Made by a program: the position numbers and the translations under genes. This document shows, piece after piece, positions 37,992-46,895 of a DNA stretch of 59,703 nucleotides. Each line of letters begins with the position of its first letter. The stretch's first letter is position 1. The stretch is from Candidatus Sulfotelmatobacter sp. (GTDB lineage Bacteria; Acidobacteriota; Terriglobia; Terriglobales; Acidobacteriaceae). Where the stretch lies: positions 1-59,703 of the forward strand of contig JASHQM010000048.1 of assembly GCA_030039165.1 (NCBI GenBank). Direction: 5' to 3'. The notes beneath the pieces were generated by a model. The model made no database searches and was not told the DNA's origin. It saw nothing but the letters and a program-made list of their open reading frames with translations.

Positions 37992-38348
37992 TTCAGGGTT
38001 AGGTTCTTACATTGGTTGCAGTCAATAGAAACACGTTGCCGCTTAAAAAGCCTCGCCGGGCGAACCGGGGAAAGATCGCCAGACGGAGCCTTGCGGTCTG
38101 TTTTGCCCCCTATGTCTGATTTCTACGTTCATTCATAGCATGTTATCCCGTGCGCAATCAAGAGGTTGTAATCGGAAGATAACTTTTTGTGGACCAGAGT
38201 AGGCTTTATGGGACCGGACGCCAGGCCGTGGGCAGCGAGCTGCCGGGTGCGGGGTTCACTTAAGGTGTTTCACAGGCTGGGATTTCCTGCCATTGTGTAG
38301 AATGGAAAGCCGGACGCAGACCACCTGCGAACCGATAATCAATCATCC
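37992..38348. other. Divergent regulatory region, possible structured RNA
   Basis: These 357 bases separate the initiating transferase (minus) from the SLBB gene (plus). On the plus strand, 38050-38100 contains GGGCGAACC, GAAAG, GACGGAGCC and GGTCTG in that order. This recalls the first half of a GEMM (cyclic-di-GMP) riboswitch, but it has a shortened core and no recognisable second half. At 38231-38244, GGCAGC-GA-GCTGCC is a perfect hairpin. On the minus strand, CCGG/CCGG near 38057-38070 could form a hairpin in the transferase leader. No gene is visible. Confidence 0.35.
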
Positions 38349-41054
38349 ATGATGCAAAAGTCACTTCTGTTCGCGCCGTTTGTATTGTGCGCTGCGCTCT
38401 GTTTTTCACAAGACCTGGGCGACAGCTTGTCGCAAGGACTATCCCAGCAAGGGCAAGCCCCCGTAGATTGCTCGGACCCATCGATGTCAGGCAGTCCTCA
38501 ATGCGCTGCATCGCAGGCTCAGCAAACCAACCCGCAGGGAGGATCTTCGCCCTCAGCACTTCCCAGTCGAACTCCAGTGTTGAATGGAGGAACCGGTCAG
38601 GATCAATTCGCTCCCAGCACGCCGCCGAAGAATCCTTCCCAATTGCCACACCCAGAGACAACGATTCACCCCGAAACGGAGTTCGAGCAGATGGTAGCCG
38701 ACATGGTGGGCCACCCACTGCCACTGTTTGGCCAGTCGTTGTTTGCGCAGCCCCCAAGCACTTTCTCGCCGGTCGACTGGATGCAGGTGCCGAGCGATTA
38801 CGTCATCGGACCAGGGGATCAGCTTCAGATCAAGATCTGGGGGCAGGTTGAGGCCAACCTGCGCGTGATTGTGGATCGCTCCGGCCAGGTCTACATTCCT
38901 CAGGTCGGCCAAATCTCAGTCGCCGGCATTCACTACGGCGATTTGGAGCAACACCTCAAAGATGAGATTTCCAAGTCGTTCAAGAACTTTAATCTGACAG
39001 TCAATATCGGCCACATACGTTCGATTCAAGTATTTGTGGTCGGCGAAGCCCGGTATCCCGGAACTTATACAATCAGCGCTCTCAGCACTCTGGTGAATGC
39101 AGTTTTTGCATCGGGTGGTCCCTCCGCGCAGGGATCGCTGCGCAATATCCAGGTGCGGCGCGATGGAAAAACGATTACTGATTTCGATTTGTATGATCTG
39201 CTGATCAAGGGAGACAAATCCAAAGACGTCCGTCTTCTTTCAGGCGACGTGCTTTACATTCCGCACGTCGGTCCTCTGGTCGCCATCTCCGGCTCGGTAA
39301 ATGTGCCAGCCATCTATGAAGTGAGAGATAATTCGACGCTCGAGGATCTGATCCAAATTGCGGGCGACTTAAGCACGGTAGCCGACACGAACAAAATCAC
39401 AATTGACCGCTTTGTCGATCATCAAGCGCGGACGACCCTGGAGTTTCCCTACGACGAGCAATCGAGGGCACAGCCGCTGAAAGACGGCGACATAGTACGG
39501 GTTTTTTCCATCATCCCAAAGTTTGTCGACACAGTGACGTTGCGCGGCAACGTCGCCAACCCCGGCCGTTACCCGTGGAAGCCGGGCATGAAAATCCGCG
39601 ATCTGATTCCCGACGCGCAGGCATTGCTTACCCGCCGCTACTGGCGCGATCGAGCCGAAATCGTTACTGGGCGCGCAACAGAATACCCGATTCAGAAAGA
39701 GGCTCCGCCCCCAGCTCCCATTTATGTCTTGCCGCAACAACAACTGAACGGCACGACCACTGCCGGCGGCGTGGCGCCCAACGTCGTCGGCACCACGGGC
39801 GCCGCTACGAACACCACCGGGCAGTATCCGCCGGTGCAGTATGCTCCGGGCCAATATTCGGGAGGGCAGTATTCAGGCGGAGGGCAGACGTCGAATACCG
39901 GGGCGGAGGTTGCGTACGATCAGAATGCACAAAATGCAACTACTACCTCGTCGACGATGACTGGGCTGCCGCCGGGAACTCAGCCGCTAGCTTCGACAAC
40001 GACAGGGACGTATCCGGGAACTTATCCAGGAGCTTATCCATCACAATATCCATATGGGACAACGCCGAGCAGCAACGTGGTCGAAAATGTCCGCCGTTAT
40101 GCCCCGGAGATTAATTGGGACTACGCGATCGTGCAGCGAGTCAATCCGCAGGATCTTACCTCCAAACTACTTTGGTTTAGCCCACGCAAAACCATCATCG
40201 AGGGGGAGGAACAAACCAATCTCGAATTGCAGCCGGGGGATATCATAACTATTTTTTCGCAGCGGGATATCAGCGTTCCGCAAGCCGACGCCTCGCAATA
40301 CGTGATAATCGAAGGCGAGGTGATGCGGCCCGGAGTCTATAAACTTGAAACCAACGAAATGCTGCATTCGATTCTGGAACGGGCCGGCGGTCTGACTCCG
40401 AATGCTTACATTTATGGGGCGGAACTTACGCGTGAATCGGCGAAGCTGGATCAGCAACGAAGCATGGACGAACTGGCGCAACAGATGGAGGTGCAAACCC
40501 GGCAGGCGGCGCTTTCGATTGCGGCTTCGGCTGCGCCCGGAGATTTATCGCAATTGCTGGCGGCACAGCAGGCCATCATCACCCAATTGCGCAGCACTCG
40601 GGCCAGCGGGCGCGTGGCGCTCGCGGTAAGACCAAAAGATAAAAACATCTCCGACTTTCCGAATATAGCCATGGAAGACGGGGACAAACTCGTAATACCT
40701 CATGTACCTTCGACCGTCTCGGTCGTGGGAGATGTTTACAATCCCGGGTCGTTCGTGTTCGAGCCGCGCAATAATGCCGGCGCATACCTCGAAATCGCGG
40801 GCAGGGGAAAACCGCAGTCCGATATGCGGCACGCCTTTGTGCTTCGGGCAAATGGGGTGGTGGTCGCCGCCAACAACGTCAATGGCCTTTTTACGGGATC
40901 TAAGTTTGACCGACTTCATCTTTATCCGGGCGATCAGATTGTCGTACCTTACAAACTTCCGACCGGCGCCTTTGTTCGCACTTTGCGCGACTGGACGCAG
41001 ATCAGCGGACAACTGGCTCTCACCGCCGCTGCGCTGGCGGTTGTAGCACCGTGA
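38349..41054 (+). CDS. Polysaccharide export protein with several SLBB domains (Wza-like)
   Basis: A 901-residue exported protein with a signal peptide (cleavage near LCFSQ). A Pro/Ser/Gln-rich stretch follows, then the Poly_export domain (DYVIGPGDQLQIKIWGQ, near 150). Repeated SLBB domains contain motifs such as VFVVGEARYPGTYTISAL, VAISGSVNVPAIYEV, TLRGNVANPGRYPW, VIIEGEVMRPGVYKL and VSVVGDVYNPGSFVF. Residues about 490-576 are a low-complexity insert rich in Tyr, Pro, Gly, Gln and Thr. It forms the outer-membrane/periplasmic export conduit of the exopolysaccharide. It is longer than Wza (about 380 residues) because of the extra SLBB repeats. Confidence 0.93.
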   Translation: MMQKSLLFAPFVLCAALCFSQDLGDSLSQGLSQQGQAPVDCSDPSMSGSPQCAASQAQQTNPQGGSSPSALPSRTPVLNGGTGQDQFAPSTPPKNPSQLPHPETTIHPETEFEQMVADMVGHPLPLFGQSLFAQPPSTFSPVDWMQVPSDYVIGPGDQLQIKIWGQVEANLRVIVDRSGQVYIPQVGQISVAGIHYGDLEQHLKDEISKSFKNFNLTVNIGHIRSIQVFVVGEARYPGTYTISALSTLVNAVFASGGPSAQGSLRNIQVRRDGKTITDFDLYDLLIKGDKSKDVRLLSGDVLYIPHVGPLVAISGSVNVPAIYEVRDNSTLEDLIQIAGDLSTVADTNKITIDRFVDHQARTTLEFPYDEQSRAQPLKDGDIVRVFSIIPKFVDTVTLRGNVANPGRYPWKPGMKIRDLIPDAQALLTRRYWRDRAEIVTGRATEYPIQKEAPPPAPIYVLPQQQLNGTTTAGGVAPNVVGTTGAATNTTGQYPPVQYAPGQYSGGQYSGGGQTSNTGAEVAYDQNAQNATTTSSTMTGLPPGTQPLASTTTGTYPGTYPGAYPSQYPYGTTPSSNVVENVRRYAPEINWDYAIVQRVNPQDLTSKLLWFSPRKTIIEGEEQTNLELQPGDIITIFSQRDISVPQADASQYVIIEGEVMRPGVYKLETNEMLHSILERAGGLTPNAYIYGAELTRESAKLDQQRSMDELAQQMEVQTRQAALSIAASAAPGDLSQLLAAQQAIITQLRSTRASGRVALAVRPKDKNISDFPNIAMEDGDKLVIPHVPSTVSVVGDVYNPGSFVFEPRNNAGAYLEIAGRGKPQSDMRHAFVLRANGVVVAANNVNGLFTGSKFDRLHLYPGDQIVVPYKLPTGAFVRTLRDWTQISGQLALTAAALAVVAP

Positions 41055-41219
41055 TTTAAGAGCAATCGAGGAGTGATTGCTCAAACAGATACCCGCGATC
41101 GCAAAAGGAAGCTGCTCTTGGTGGCGCGCCTCTTGAAACGAGATGCCTTCGCGTACGCAAGGCAGGGTGAGATCCAAGCCCCGCAAAAACCCCGACCTTC
41201 GACTCAATGAAGCTGTATC

Positions 41220-41654
41220 TCATGTTTCCGACATCTCGCACGCCTTTTCGATGTCGAGCACGTGCAGGAGCCGATCCTTCAGTTTGTGAACTCCCAAAAT
41301 CACGTTGCGCACTGAACCGCGCAGAGTTTCGGGCGGTGCTTCAAAGCTGGTCTCTTCCACCTCGACCACGTCTCCAATCTCATCCACCAGCAAGCTTACG
41401 GCTCCATCCTCAGAGCGCACAACGACGTTCATAGCACGAGTGCCAGCAGGAGCCGGCTGCAATTCCAGCCTGCGGCGCAAATTAACCGCGGTGACGATCT
41501 GCCCGCGAAGATTAATGAGGCCGCTCACGACACTCGGCGCAAGCGGGACTCGAGTCATCTCGAGCGAGCGAATCACCTCCTGAACTCCGCGCAGTTCAAC
41601 TCCAAATAACAGCTTATCGAGATAGAAGGTGCAAAACTGCGAAGTCCGAGCCAT
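41220..41654 (-). CDS. cheW: CheW-like chemotaxis coupling protein
   Basis: A 144-residue single CheW domain: FYLDKLLFGVELRGVQEVI, LAPSVVSGLINLRGQIVTAVNLRRRL, 'VSLLVDEIGDVVEVEE', and the C-terminal VHKLKDRLLHVLDIEKA. CheW bridges chemoreceptors and the CheA kinase. It begins three bases after cheA ends, so the two are co-transcribed. No receptor, cheY, cheR or cheB gene is in the window. Confidence 0.93.
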   Translation of the reverse strand: MARTSQFCTFYLDKLLFGVELRGVQEVIRSLEMTRVPLAPSVVSGLINLRGQIVTAVNLRRRLELQPAPAGTRAMNVVVRSEDGAVSLLVDEIGDVVEVEETSFEAPPETLRGSVRNVILGVHKLKDRLLHVLDIEKACEMSET

Positions 41655-41657
41655 AGA

Positions 41658-44030
41658 TCAGGGTGTAGCCTCAGCGCCGCCTGCAACGGCGGAGTGGCGT
41701 GCCATATTCGATTCCGCGCTGCGCAGGATTGCAGGGATGTCGAGCAACTCGGTCACGCGCTCGCCAATCACGACGGAGTAAAGTACCGAAGCGCGCGTGG
41801 CCTCCATGCGAACCTCGGCGCGGTCTTCCACAATGTCAAGAATCTGTTCAACTACCAAACCAAAACTGCGGCCCTCGTGATTCAGGACAAGAACCTGAAT
41901 CGGCCCCGAATCAGGCGAGGGCGGAATTTGCAACGCCCGCAGTTTCGCACGCCGTTCTTCCAGCACAATATTGAGACGGACCAAAGGCAGAATCTGGCCG
42001 CGGTATTGCGTGACCCACTGGCTGCCTGACATTTCTATCTGAGAAACGGGAAATTCTTCCAACCGTGCCAGAGTACTGAGCGGGATCGCCATGCGCGAAC
42101 CTCCCGGCCCGGAAAAAAGCAGGAAGGTTTGCTTCTCTGCCGTTCCTGAGCCTTCGGCCGCTCGCTCGTTTAATGCGCGTTCGTGGCTTTCCGTAATAAC
42201 GCTGGCGCGCTGCGCCAGGCCAAGAACATCGAGGATGAGGGCAACCTTGCCATCCCCCATGATGCTGGAGCCGGCGAAAGTCTTGATGGTCTTCAGTTGC
42301 TTGCGCAGGGGCTTGACGACAATTTCCTCGCTGTCGTTGATCTGATCGACGACCAGGCCGAATTGCCGGTCGCCAGCCTGCAAAACGACGACGTTGACGG
42401 CGCCATCAGCGCCGGGAGCGGCATCTGCCGAAAGTTGCAACTCGCGCTCGAGATAGACAAGAGGCAATAAGCGTCCACGCAGGCGGTACACGGGAGCGCC
42501 GTGCACCAACTCGATTCCCTGGGCTACTTTGTCAGCTTCCAGACGGACCAATTCCAGCAGGCTCAATTGCGGGATGGCATAACGATCGCCTCCGCAGGTA
42601 ACGACCAGAGCCGGGATGATGGCGAGGGTGAGGGGAATCTTGACCCTGATGGTGGTGCCCTGGCCTGCCACCGACTGAAGATCGACGCTGCCGCCAATCC
42701 GCTCGACATTGGTTTTCACAACGTCCATGCCCACGCCCCGGCCGGAAACGTTGGTGACTTTTTCTGCCGTGGAGAAGCCGGGCAGAAATATCAGATTGAA
42801 AATTTCGCGTTCTGACATTCGCGCAGCTTGTTCGGAGCTCATGACTCCACGCTCGACCGCCTTTGCCCGGATTCGCTCCTCGTTCAATCCTGCGCCATCG
42901 TCGCTGATTTCGATATTGACTTGTCCACCCTCGTGAAAAGCGCGTAATTTCAGACGCCCGTTGGGATCTTTGCCCTTTTTCACGCGCTCGGCCGGAAGCT
43001 CGATTCCGTGGTCCACGGAATTGCGAACCAAATGGGTAAGGGGATCCTTGATGGCCTCGATGATGGTTTTGTCGAGCTCAGTCTCCTTGCCCTCCATTTC
43101 GATCTCTACCTGTTTGCCGCAACTGAGGGCTACGTCGCGCACGGTGCGGGGAAACTGGTTCCAGATGTTGCCAATCGGCTGCATGCGGGTTTTCATGATG
43201 CCTTCCTGCAGCTCGGTTGTAATCAGGTTCAGACGCTGGGACGCGGCCAGGAAAGCCGGATCCCTCATGCGGCTGGAGAACTGCAATACCTGATTACGGG
43301 CCAGCACAAGTTCACCCACCAGGGTCATGACTTTGTCCAGCAATCCGACGTGGACGCGGACGGTGCTTTCAGAGGCGCTAGCCTGCGCTGCGGGCGACTG
43401 CAGGATGTGTTGCCCGTCGACTTCTTCCGCAGAGCGTGGCATAGCCGGTTGCGGCGTTTCTGCCACATGCCGACGAGCTTCGTGTCCGGGTTTACCCGTT
43501 GCGGCTGCTTCAGTCGAATGGGCTTTTGCGGGCGATGTCGGACCCGGGTTCCTTGAGACGGTTCCGGGGGTTGCCCCTGGGCTTGCTGGCGATGTTTTTT
43601 GGCCGCCGCCCGCTCCGGGCTGTTGTAATCGAGTCAGTTTCTCGCGCAAATCCGGGTAATCGCTTTCGCCATCTTTACCGGTCGATTCGATCTGGCTCAA
43701 CATCTGGCGAACAACATCGACCATGCCCAGAAGGCCCGTGGTTATCTCGGGATTTAGAGTAAGTTGACCGTCCCTGAGGCGGGTCAACAGGTTCTCGCCC
43801 ACATGCGCAACTTTTTCCAGATTGCCAAACCCGAGGAAGCCGCACGTGCCCTTGATCGTGTGAATGGTGCGAAATATTCCGGCGAGGGCGTCCCGGTCGC
43901 GCGGGTTCTTTTCCAGCCCGACCAAGTCACGATCAAGCCGGTCCAGATTTTCATAACTTTCGACGAGAAAATCTTTAACGATGTCGCCGTCGTTCATCCT
44001 GTAATCTATCGGCGGAAGAGTGGTTTGCAT
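41658..44030 (-). CDS. cheA: CheA-type histidine kinase with two CheW domains
   Basis: A 790-residue kinase. The N-terminal HPt domain has the phospho-acceptor His57 in RTIHTIKGTCGFLG. A long Pro/Ala/Thr-rich linker follows with no recognisable P2 (CheY-binding) domain, then the dimerisation helices. The ATPase domain has N-box LVRNSVDHGIEL, G1 SDDGAGL and G2 GRGVGMDVVK. Instead of one CheW-like domain there are two at the C-terminus: one about 495-630 (LVVTCGGDRYAIPQ, LRGRLLPLVYLERE) and one about 655-780 (LFSGPGGSRMAIPL, YRGQILPLVRL). No receiver domain is fused. The target could be motility or the adjacent polysaccharide pathway. Confidence 0.93.
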   Translation of the reverse strand: MQTTLPPIDYRMNDGDIVKDFLVESYENLDRLDRDLVGLEKNPRDRDALAGIFRTIHTIKGTCGFLGFGNLEKVAHVGENLLTRLRDGQLTLNPEITTGLLGMVDVVRQMLSQIESTGKDGESDYPDLREKLTRLQQPGAGGGQKTSPASPGATPGTVSRNPGPTSPAKAHSTEAAATGKPGHEARRHVAETPQPAMPRSAEEVDGQHILQSPAAQASASESTVRVHVGLLDKVMTLVGELVLARNQVLQFSSRMRDPAFLAASQRLNLITTELQEGIMKTRMQPIGNIWNQFPRTVRDVALSCGKQVEIEMEGKETELDKTIIEAIKDPLTHLVRNSVDHGIELPAERVKKGKDPNGRLKLRAFHEGGQVNIEISDDGAGLNEERIRAKAVERGVMSSEQAARMSEREIFNLIFLPGFSTAEKVTNVSGRGVGMDVVKTNVERIGGSVDLQSVAGQGTTIRVKIPLTLAIIPALVVTCGGDRYAIPQLSLLELVRLEADKVAQGIELVHGAPVYRLRGRLLPLVYLERELQLSADAAPGADGAVNVVVLQAGDRQFGLVVDQINDSEEIVVKPLRKQLKTIKTFAGSSIMGDGKVALILDVLGLAQRASVITESHERALNERAAEGSGTAEKQTFLLFSGPGGSRMAIPLSTLARLEEFPVSQIEMSGSQWVTQYRGQILPLVRLNIVLEERRAKLRALQIPPSPDSGPIQVLVLNHEGRSFGLVVEQILDIVEDRAEVRMEATRASVLYSVVIGERVTELLDIPAILRSAESNMARHSAVAGGAEATP

Positions 44031-44150
44031 TAGAGGGAGCCACCTGGAACGGCGTGGGCGACCGCAATTTTCAGGTGATATGAAGATGGAGTGTTTTCGT
44101 AACCCGAAAACACCGGCAGGATTCTTTTGCCGGAGCCATTGGCCCCATTC

Positions 44151-46802
44151 CTATTGTTCGATCACGACGACGGAAGGATAAGCGTTAGTCGGCGACTCAT
44201 CGATGTAAAAGGTCACGTTCCCGTTGGTAACGGCCACGGTTTCGCCGCCGATGCTGGCAATGCCATTGCTGTTCACGGCGTACGTGGATGAGGCGTCTAA
44301 AGCCTCGTTGGGAATCAGCAGCGAACACCCGGACTGCATACAGTAGGACGAATTAGAGTAGCTGGCACTTTGTATTCCAGTGAATTTAGCGCCGGTCGGG
44401 TTAACACTGGAAGAGCCGGCAAATAGCGGCGTGGACGCACTCAGGGCTTCGTCGGTGCCATAAAAGTAGTAGCCGGTGAGGTAGAGGTTGGAGAATGGCG
44501 GGGGCGGAGCAAGCGAGGGAGTTTGAAATTCGAGCTGTCCGAACTGAGCGGTCGCATCGGTGCTCAACAGAAAGCCCGTCACGCAGCTGGCCAGCACGAC
44601 GCAATTTTGGCGGGTAAGTGTGCTAGAAACCGGAATCACGTAGCCGACCAGAGGATGATCGCCAATATTCTGCCCCGCCGTGGGCGCGGACAAGGCGAAC
44701 CTGCCGGTGTTGCTGTCGACCGAATAAACGCCTGAAAGCGCAGTCGTGCCCAGGGTTCCCGCCTGGTCTTCGTACTGGGTGCCGGTGAAATCGCCCGCTC
44801 CGTCAAATTGCAGGAGGCCAATGTTCGCATCAGCCCCGGCGCCCGACAGCCCTCCGGTGCGGAACATATGAGTGTTCTGCAACGAGGCACTGCTGAAAGG
44901 CCCGACCGCACTAATCGCTTCGCCACCAATCACCGGATTGTTCGGCCCAGGCGTGCCGGTGTTAACGACAATGGACTCCTCGGCACTTACTACGTAGACC
45001 GCAAGGTTGTTGAATGAGGAAGAACCGACAGTGAGGCTGGCTGTGCCACGGCCGGTGCTTCCATCCACTGTGCCCAACGTTCCCGTGCCGCCAGTCAATG
45101 CCGATTGCACGACGCCACCTGCGTTGATATCGGCAGCAACTGAACTCAAACTGGACGAACCAGCGCTGAATGATCCTGCTGCGGCAAAGCGGCCGCCACT
45201 GGAATCCCATCCGGCGAAGCCAAAGGCGTAGAGTCCAGCCAATCCGCCCGAAAACGCGGAATTGTCCTGCAAGCGAAGGATTCCCGTGGCCCTTGTTCCT
45301 GTGCCGGTATTGTCGTCGAATTCGATCAAACGGCCGGTTGTGTAGACTCCCGCGGCGCCCTGTGAGTTGGCAACGCACTCGCCAGTCAGGGCATTGGAAC
45401 TTGTCGAGCAGCCACCCATACTGATGGCAAAAGTGGTCGATCCCGACGAAGTGGTCAGGGTCAAACAACCTCCCTGGGAAACCGTGGAATAGGCGGTCTG
45501 TTCAAGAAGAGCATAAGAACCGCCGCTGATTGAGGCTTGTGTCTGCGAACCGCCGGTTCGCATGACGTCTTCCACGCCAGCCGTGATATTCCCGCTGCCA
45601 TCCGCGGAGAAGCTGCCGGCCGTGACCACTGGCCCCGCGGCATCAAAGCCGCGCAGCATAAAGGCATACGAACCTTTTAAGTTTGAATTGTTGGTGGTTG
45701 TACCGAGTTGGCCCGAACAGGCGCTGGTGGCAACCGTGTCCCATTGCCCGATATTCAGCGTCGCAGTGCCATAAGCCGGATATGGTAATTGACTGTCTTC
45801 CACCTGCACTACTGGGGTGTTGCTGGTGCACAAGGCAGGGGGAGTGCAGCCATTGCCATAGCCGTTCGGCGTTCCCGACACGACCGCAGAGGCTGAATTG
45901 TTTGTATCGGGGCTTAGGGTCATGCCTGGCGGTAGCGAGACGCCCGACGGATTGGAGATACTCCAGTTCAAATAAGGCGGCGTTCCGCCGCTCACCGACA
46001 ACGCGAATGGCGGGTAAGGCGTGGAAGTGTAGGAGTCGGGATAATTGGGGACCTGAACGCTCAGGGGCGGAGGCGTGATTATGATGTAGTTCGTTTTTGA
46101 TGTGGCTGACGACCCGCTCGCATCGGTGACCGTAAATGTGACGGTCGAGCAGCCCGCGCTCACCGGGGTTCCGTAGATGTAAGCCTTGCTGACCTCATTT
46201 GTGACTGCCGAGCCGAACGACACACCTGCCGGCAAAGTGCCGGAGGCGATGCCCCAGGTAAATGGCGCCGTTCCTCCTACAGCAGTCAAGTAGAAGATGG
46301 GCGCCGAGGCGGACCCGAATGCAACCCCGGCGATTCCAGTCCCGTGCCCGATGCCGCTAATCGGGTCATACTGGCAGCTTGTGTTGCCGCCGGAAACGTT
46401 TCCACCGATGGAAACGGCCGGGTTGATGACGACCCCCAGGGCCGCGGACTGGGTGGAGTCCGAGACCAGGGTGGCGATCACGGTCACTTGCGCAGGACTG
46501 AAAATTTGGCTCGGCTGCGGAGCGCTATAGGTTACTCCGGTCGCCGTTTGCTGGCTGAGCGCGCCGACTGGTCGCCCGTTGGGAGCCTGAAGGCTCCATG
46601 TCACTGGCTGATTCACAACCACTGCCACAGACTGGCCCGCATCGATGGTCGGCGAGCTGCTCGGCGTGGTGAACTGCAACGAAGCCGGGCCTGCCGGCTG
46701 GGAGCTGGCGGTAGAGGGCTGGCTGTTATTACTGCTGCATCCCGCCGCCAGCAAGCACAGGAAGAACAGAAATCCCAATCCTGCAAGATTAATTCGCTTC
46801 AC
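44151..46802 (-). CDS. Large surface lipoprotein with Ig-like domains
   Basis: The GTG at 46802 gives a classic lipoprotein signal (hydrophobic run ending in LLAAGC); the frame is open 25 codons further upstream. The 883-residue product is rich in Ser, Thr, Gly and Asn. It contains putative Ig (He_PIG) repeats with the motifs 'GGTAPFTWGIASGTLPAGV' and 'GGTPPYLNWSISNPSGV'. The later half is made of repeated beta-strand units of the type 'GSYAFMLRGFDAAGPVVTAGSFSADGSGNIT' (quoted in parts: SYAFMLRGFD, AGSFSADGSGN). Such proteins are common in Acidobacteriota and probably adhesive; no enzyme motif is visible. Confidence 0.82.
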   Translation of the reverse strand: MKRINLAGLGFLFFLCLLAAGCSSNNSQPSTASSQPAGPASLQFTTPSSSPTIDAGQSVAVVVNQPVTWSLQAPNGRPVGALSQQTATGVTYSAPQPSQIFSPAQVTVIATLVSDSTQSAALGVVINPAVSIGGNVSGGNTSCQYDPISGIGHGTGIAGVAFGSASAPIFYLTAVGGTAPFTWGIASGTLPAGVSFGSAVTNEVSKAYIYGTPVSAGCSTVTFTVTDASGSSATSKTNYIIITPPPLSVQVPNYPDSYTSTPYPPFALSVSGGTPPYLNWSISNPSGVSLPPGMTLSPDTNNSASAVVSGTPNGYGNGCTPPALCTSNTPVVQVEDSQLPYPAYGTATLNIGQWDTVATSACSGQLGTTTNNSNLKGSYAFMLRGFDAAGPVVTAGSFSADGSGNITAGVEDVMRTGGSQTQASISGGSYALLEQTAYSTVSQGGCLTLTTSSGSTTFAISMGGCSTSSNALTGECVANSQGAAGVYTTGRLIEFDDNTGTGTRATGILRLQDNSAFSGGLAGLYAFGFAGWDSSGGRFAAAGSFSAGSSSLSSVAADINAGGVVQSALTGGTGTLGTVDGSTGRGTASLTVGSSSFNNLAVYVVSAEESIVVNTGTPGPNNPVIGGEAISAVGPFSSASLQNTHMFRTGGLSGAGADANIGLLQFDGAGDFTGTQYEDQAGTLGTTALSGVYSVDSNTGRFALSAPTAGQNIGDHPLVGYVIPVSSTLTRQNCVVLASCVTGFLLSTDATAQFGQLEFQTPSLAPPPPFSNLYLTGYYFYGTDEALSASTPLFAGSSSVNPTGAKFTGIQSASYSNSSYCMQSGCSLLIPNEALDASSTYAVNSNGIASIGGETVAVTNGNVTFYIDESPTNAYPSVVVIEQ

Positions 46803-46895
46803 TTGCCACGCCCTTCGATGAAAAGCAACGTCGTCAGTGGAATGGCTTCCGGTCGCACATTGTACTTCTGCCTGCAAATCCGGCCGTCATCGAAC

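Noticed and set aside
38041..38112. Confident call of a cyclic-di-GMP riboswitch
   Set aside because: The core GACGCAAAGCC is shortened and the second half of the aptamer is not visible; kept only as a low-interest lead.
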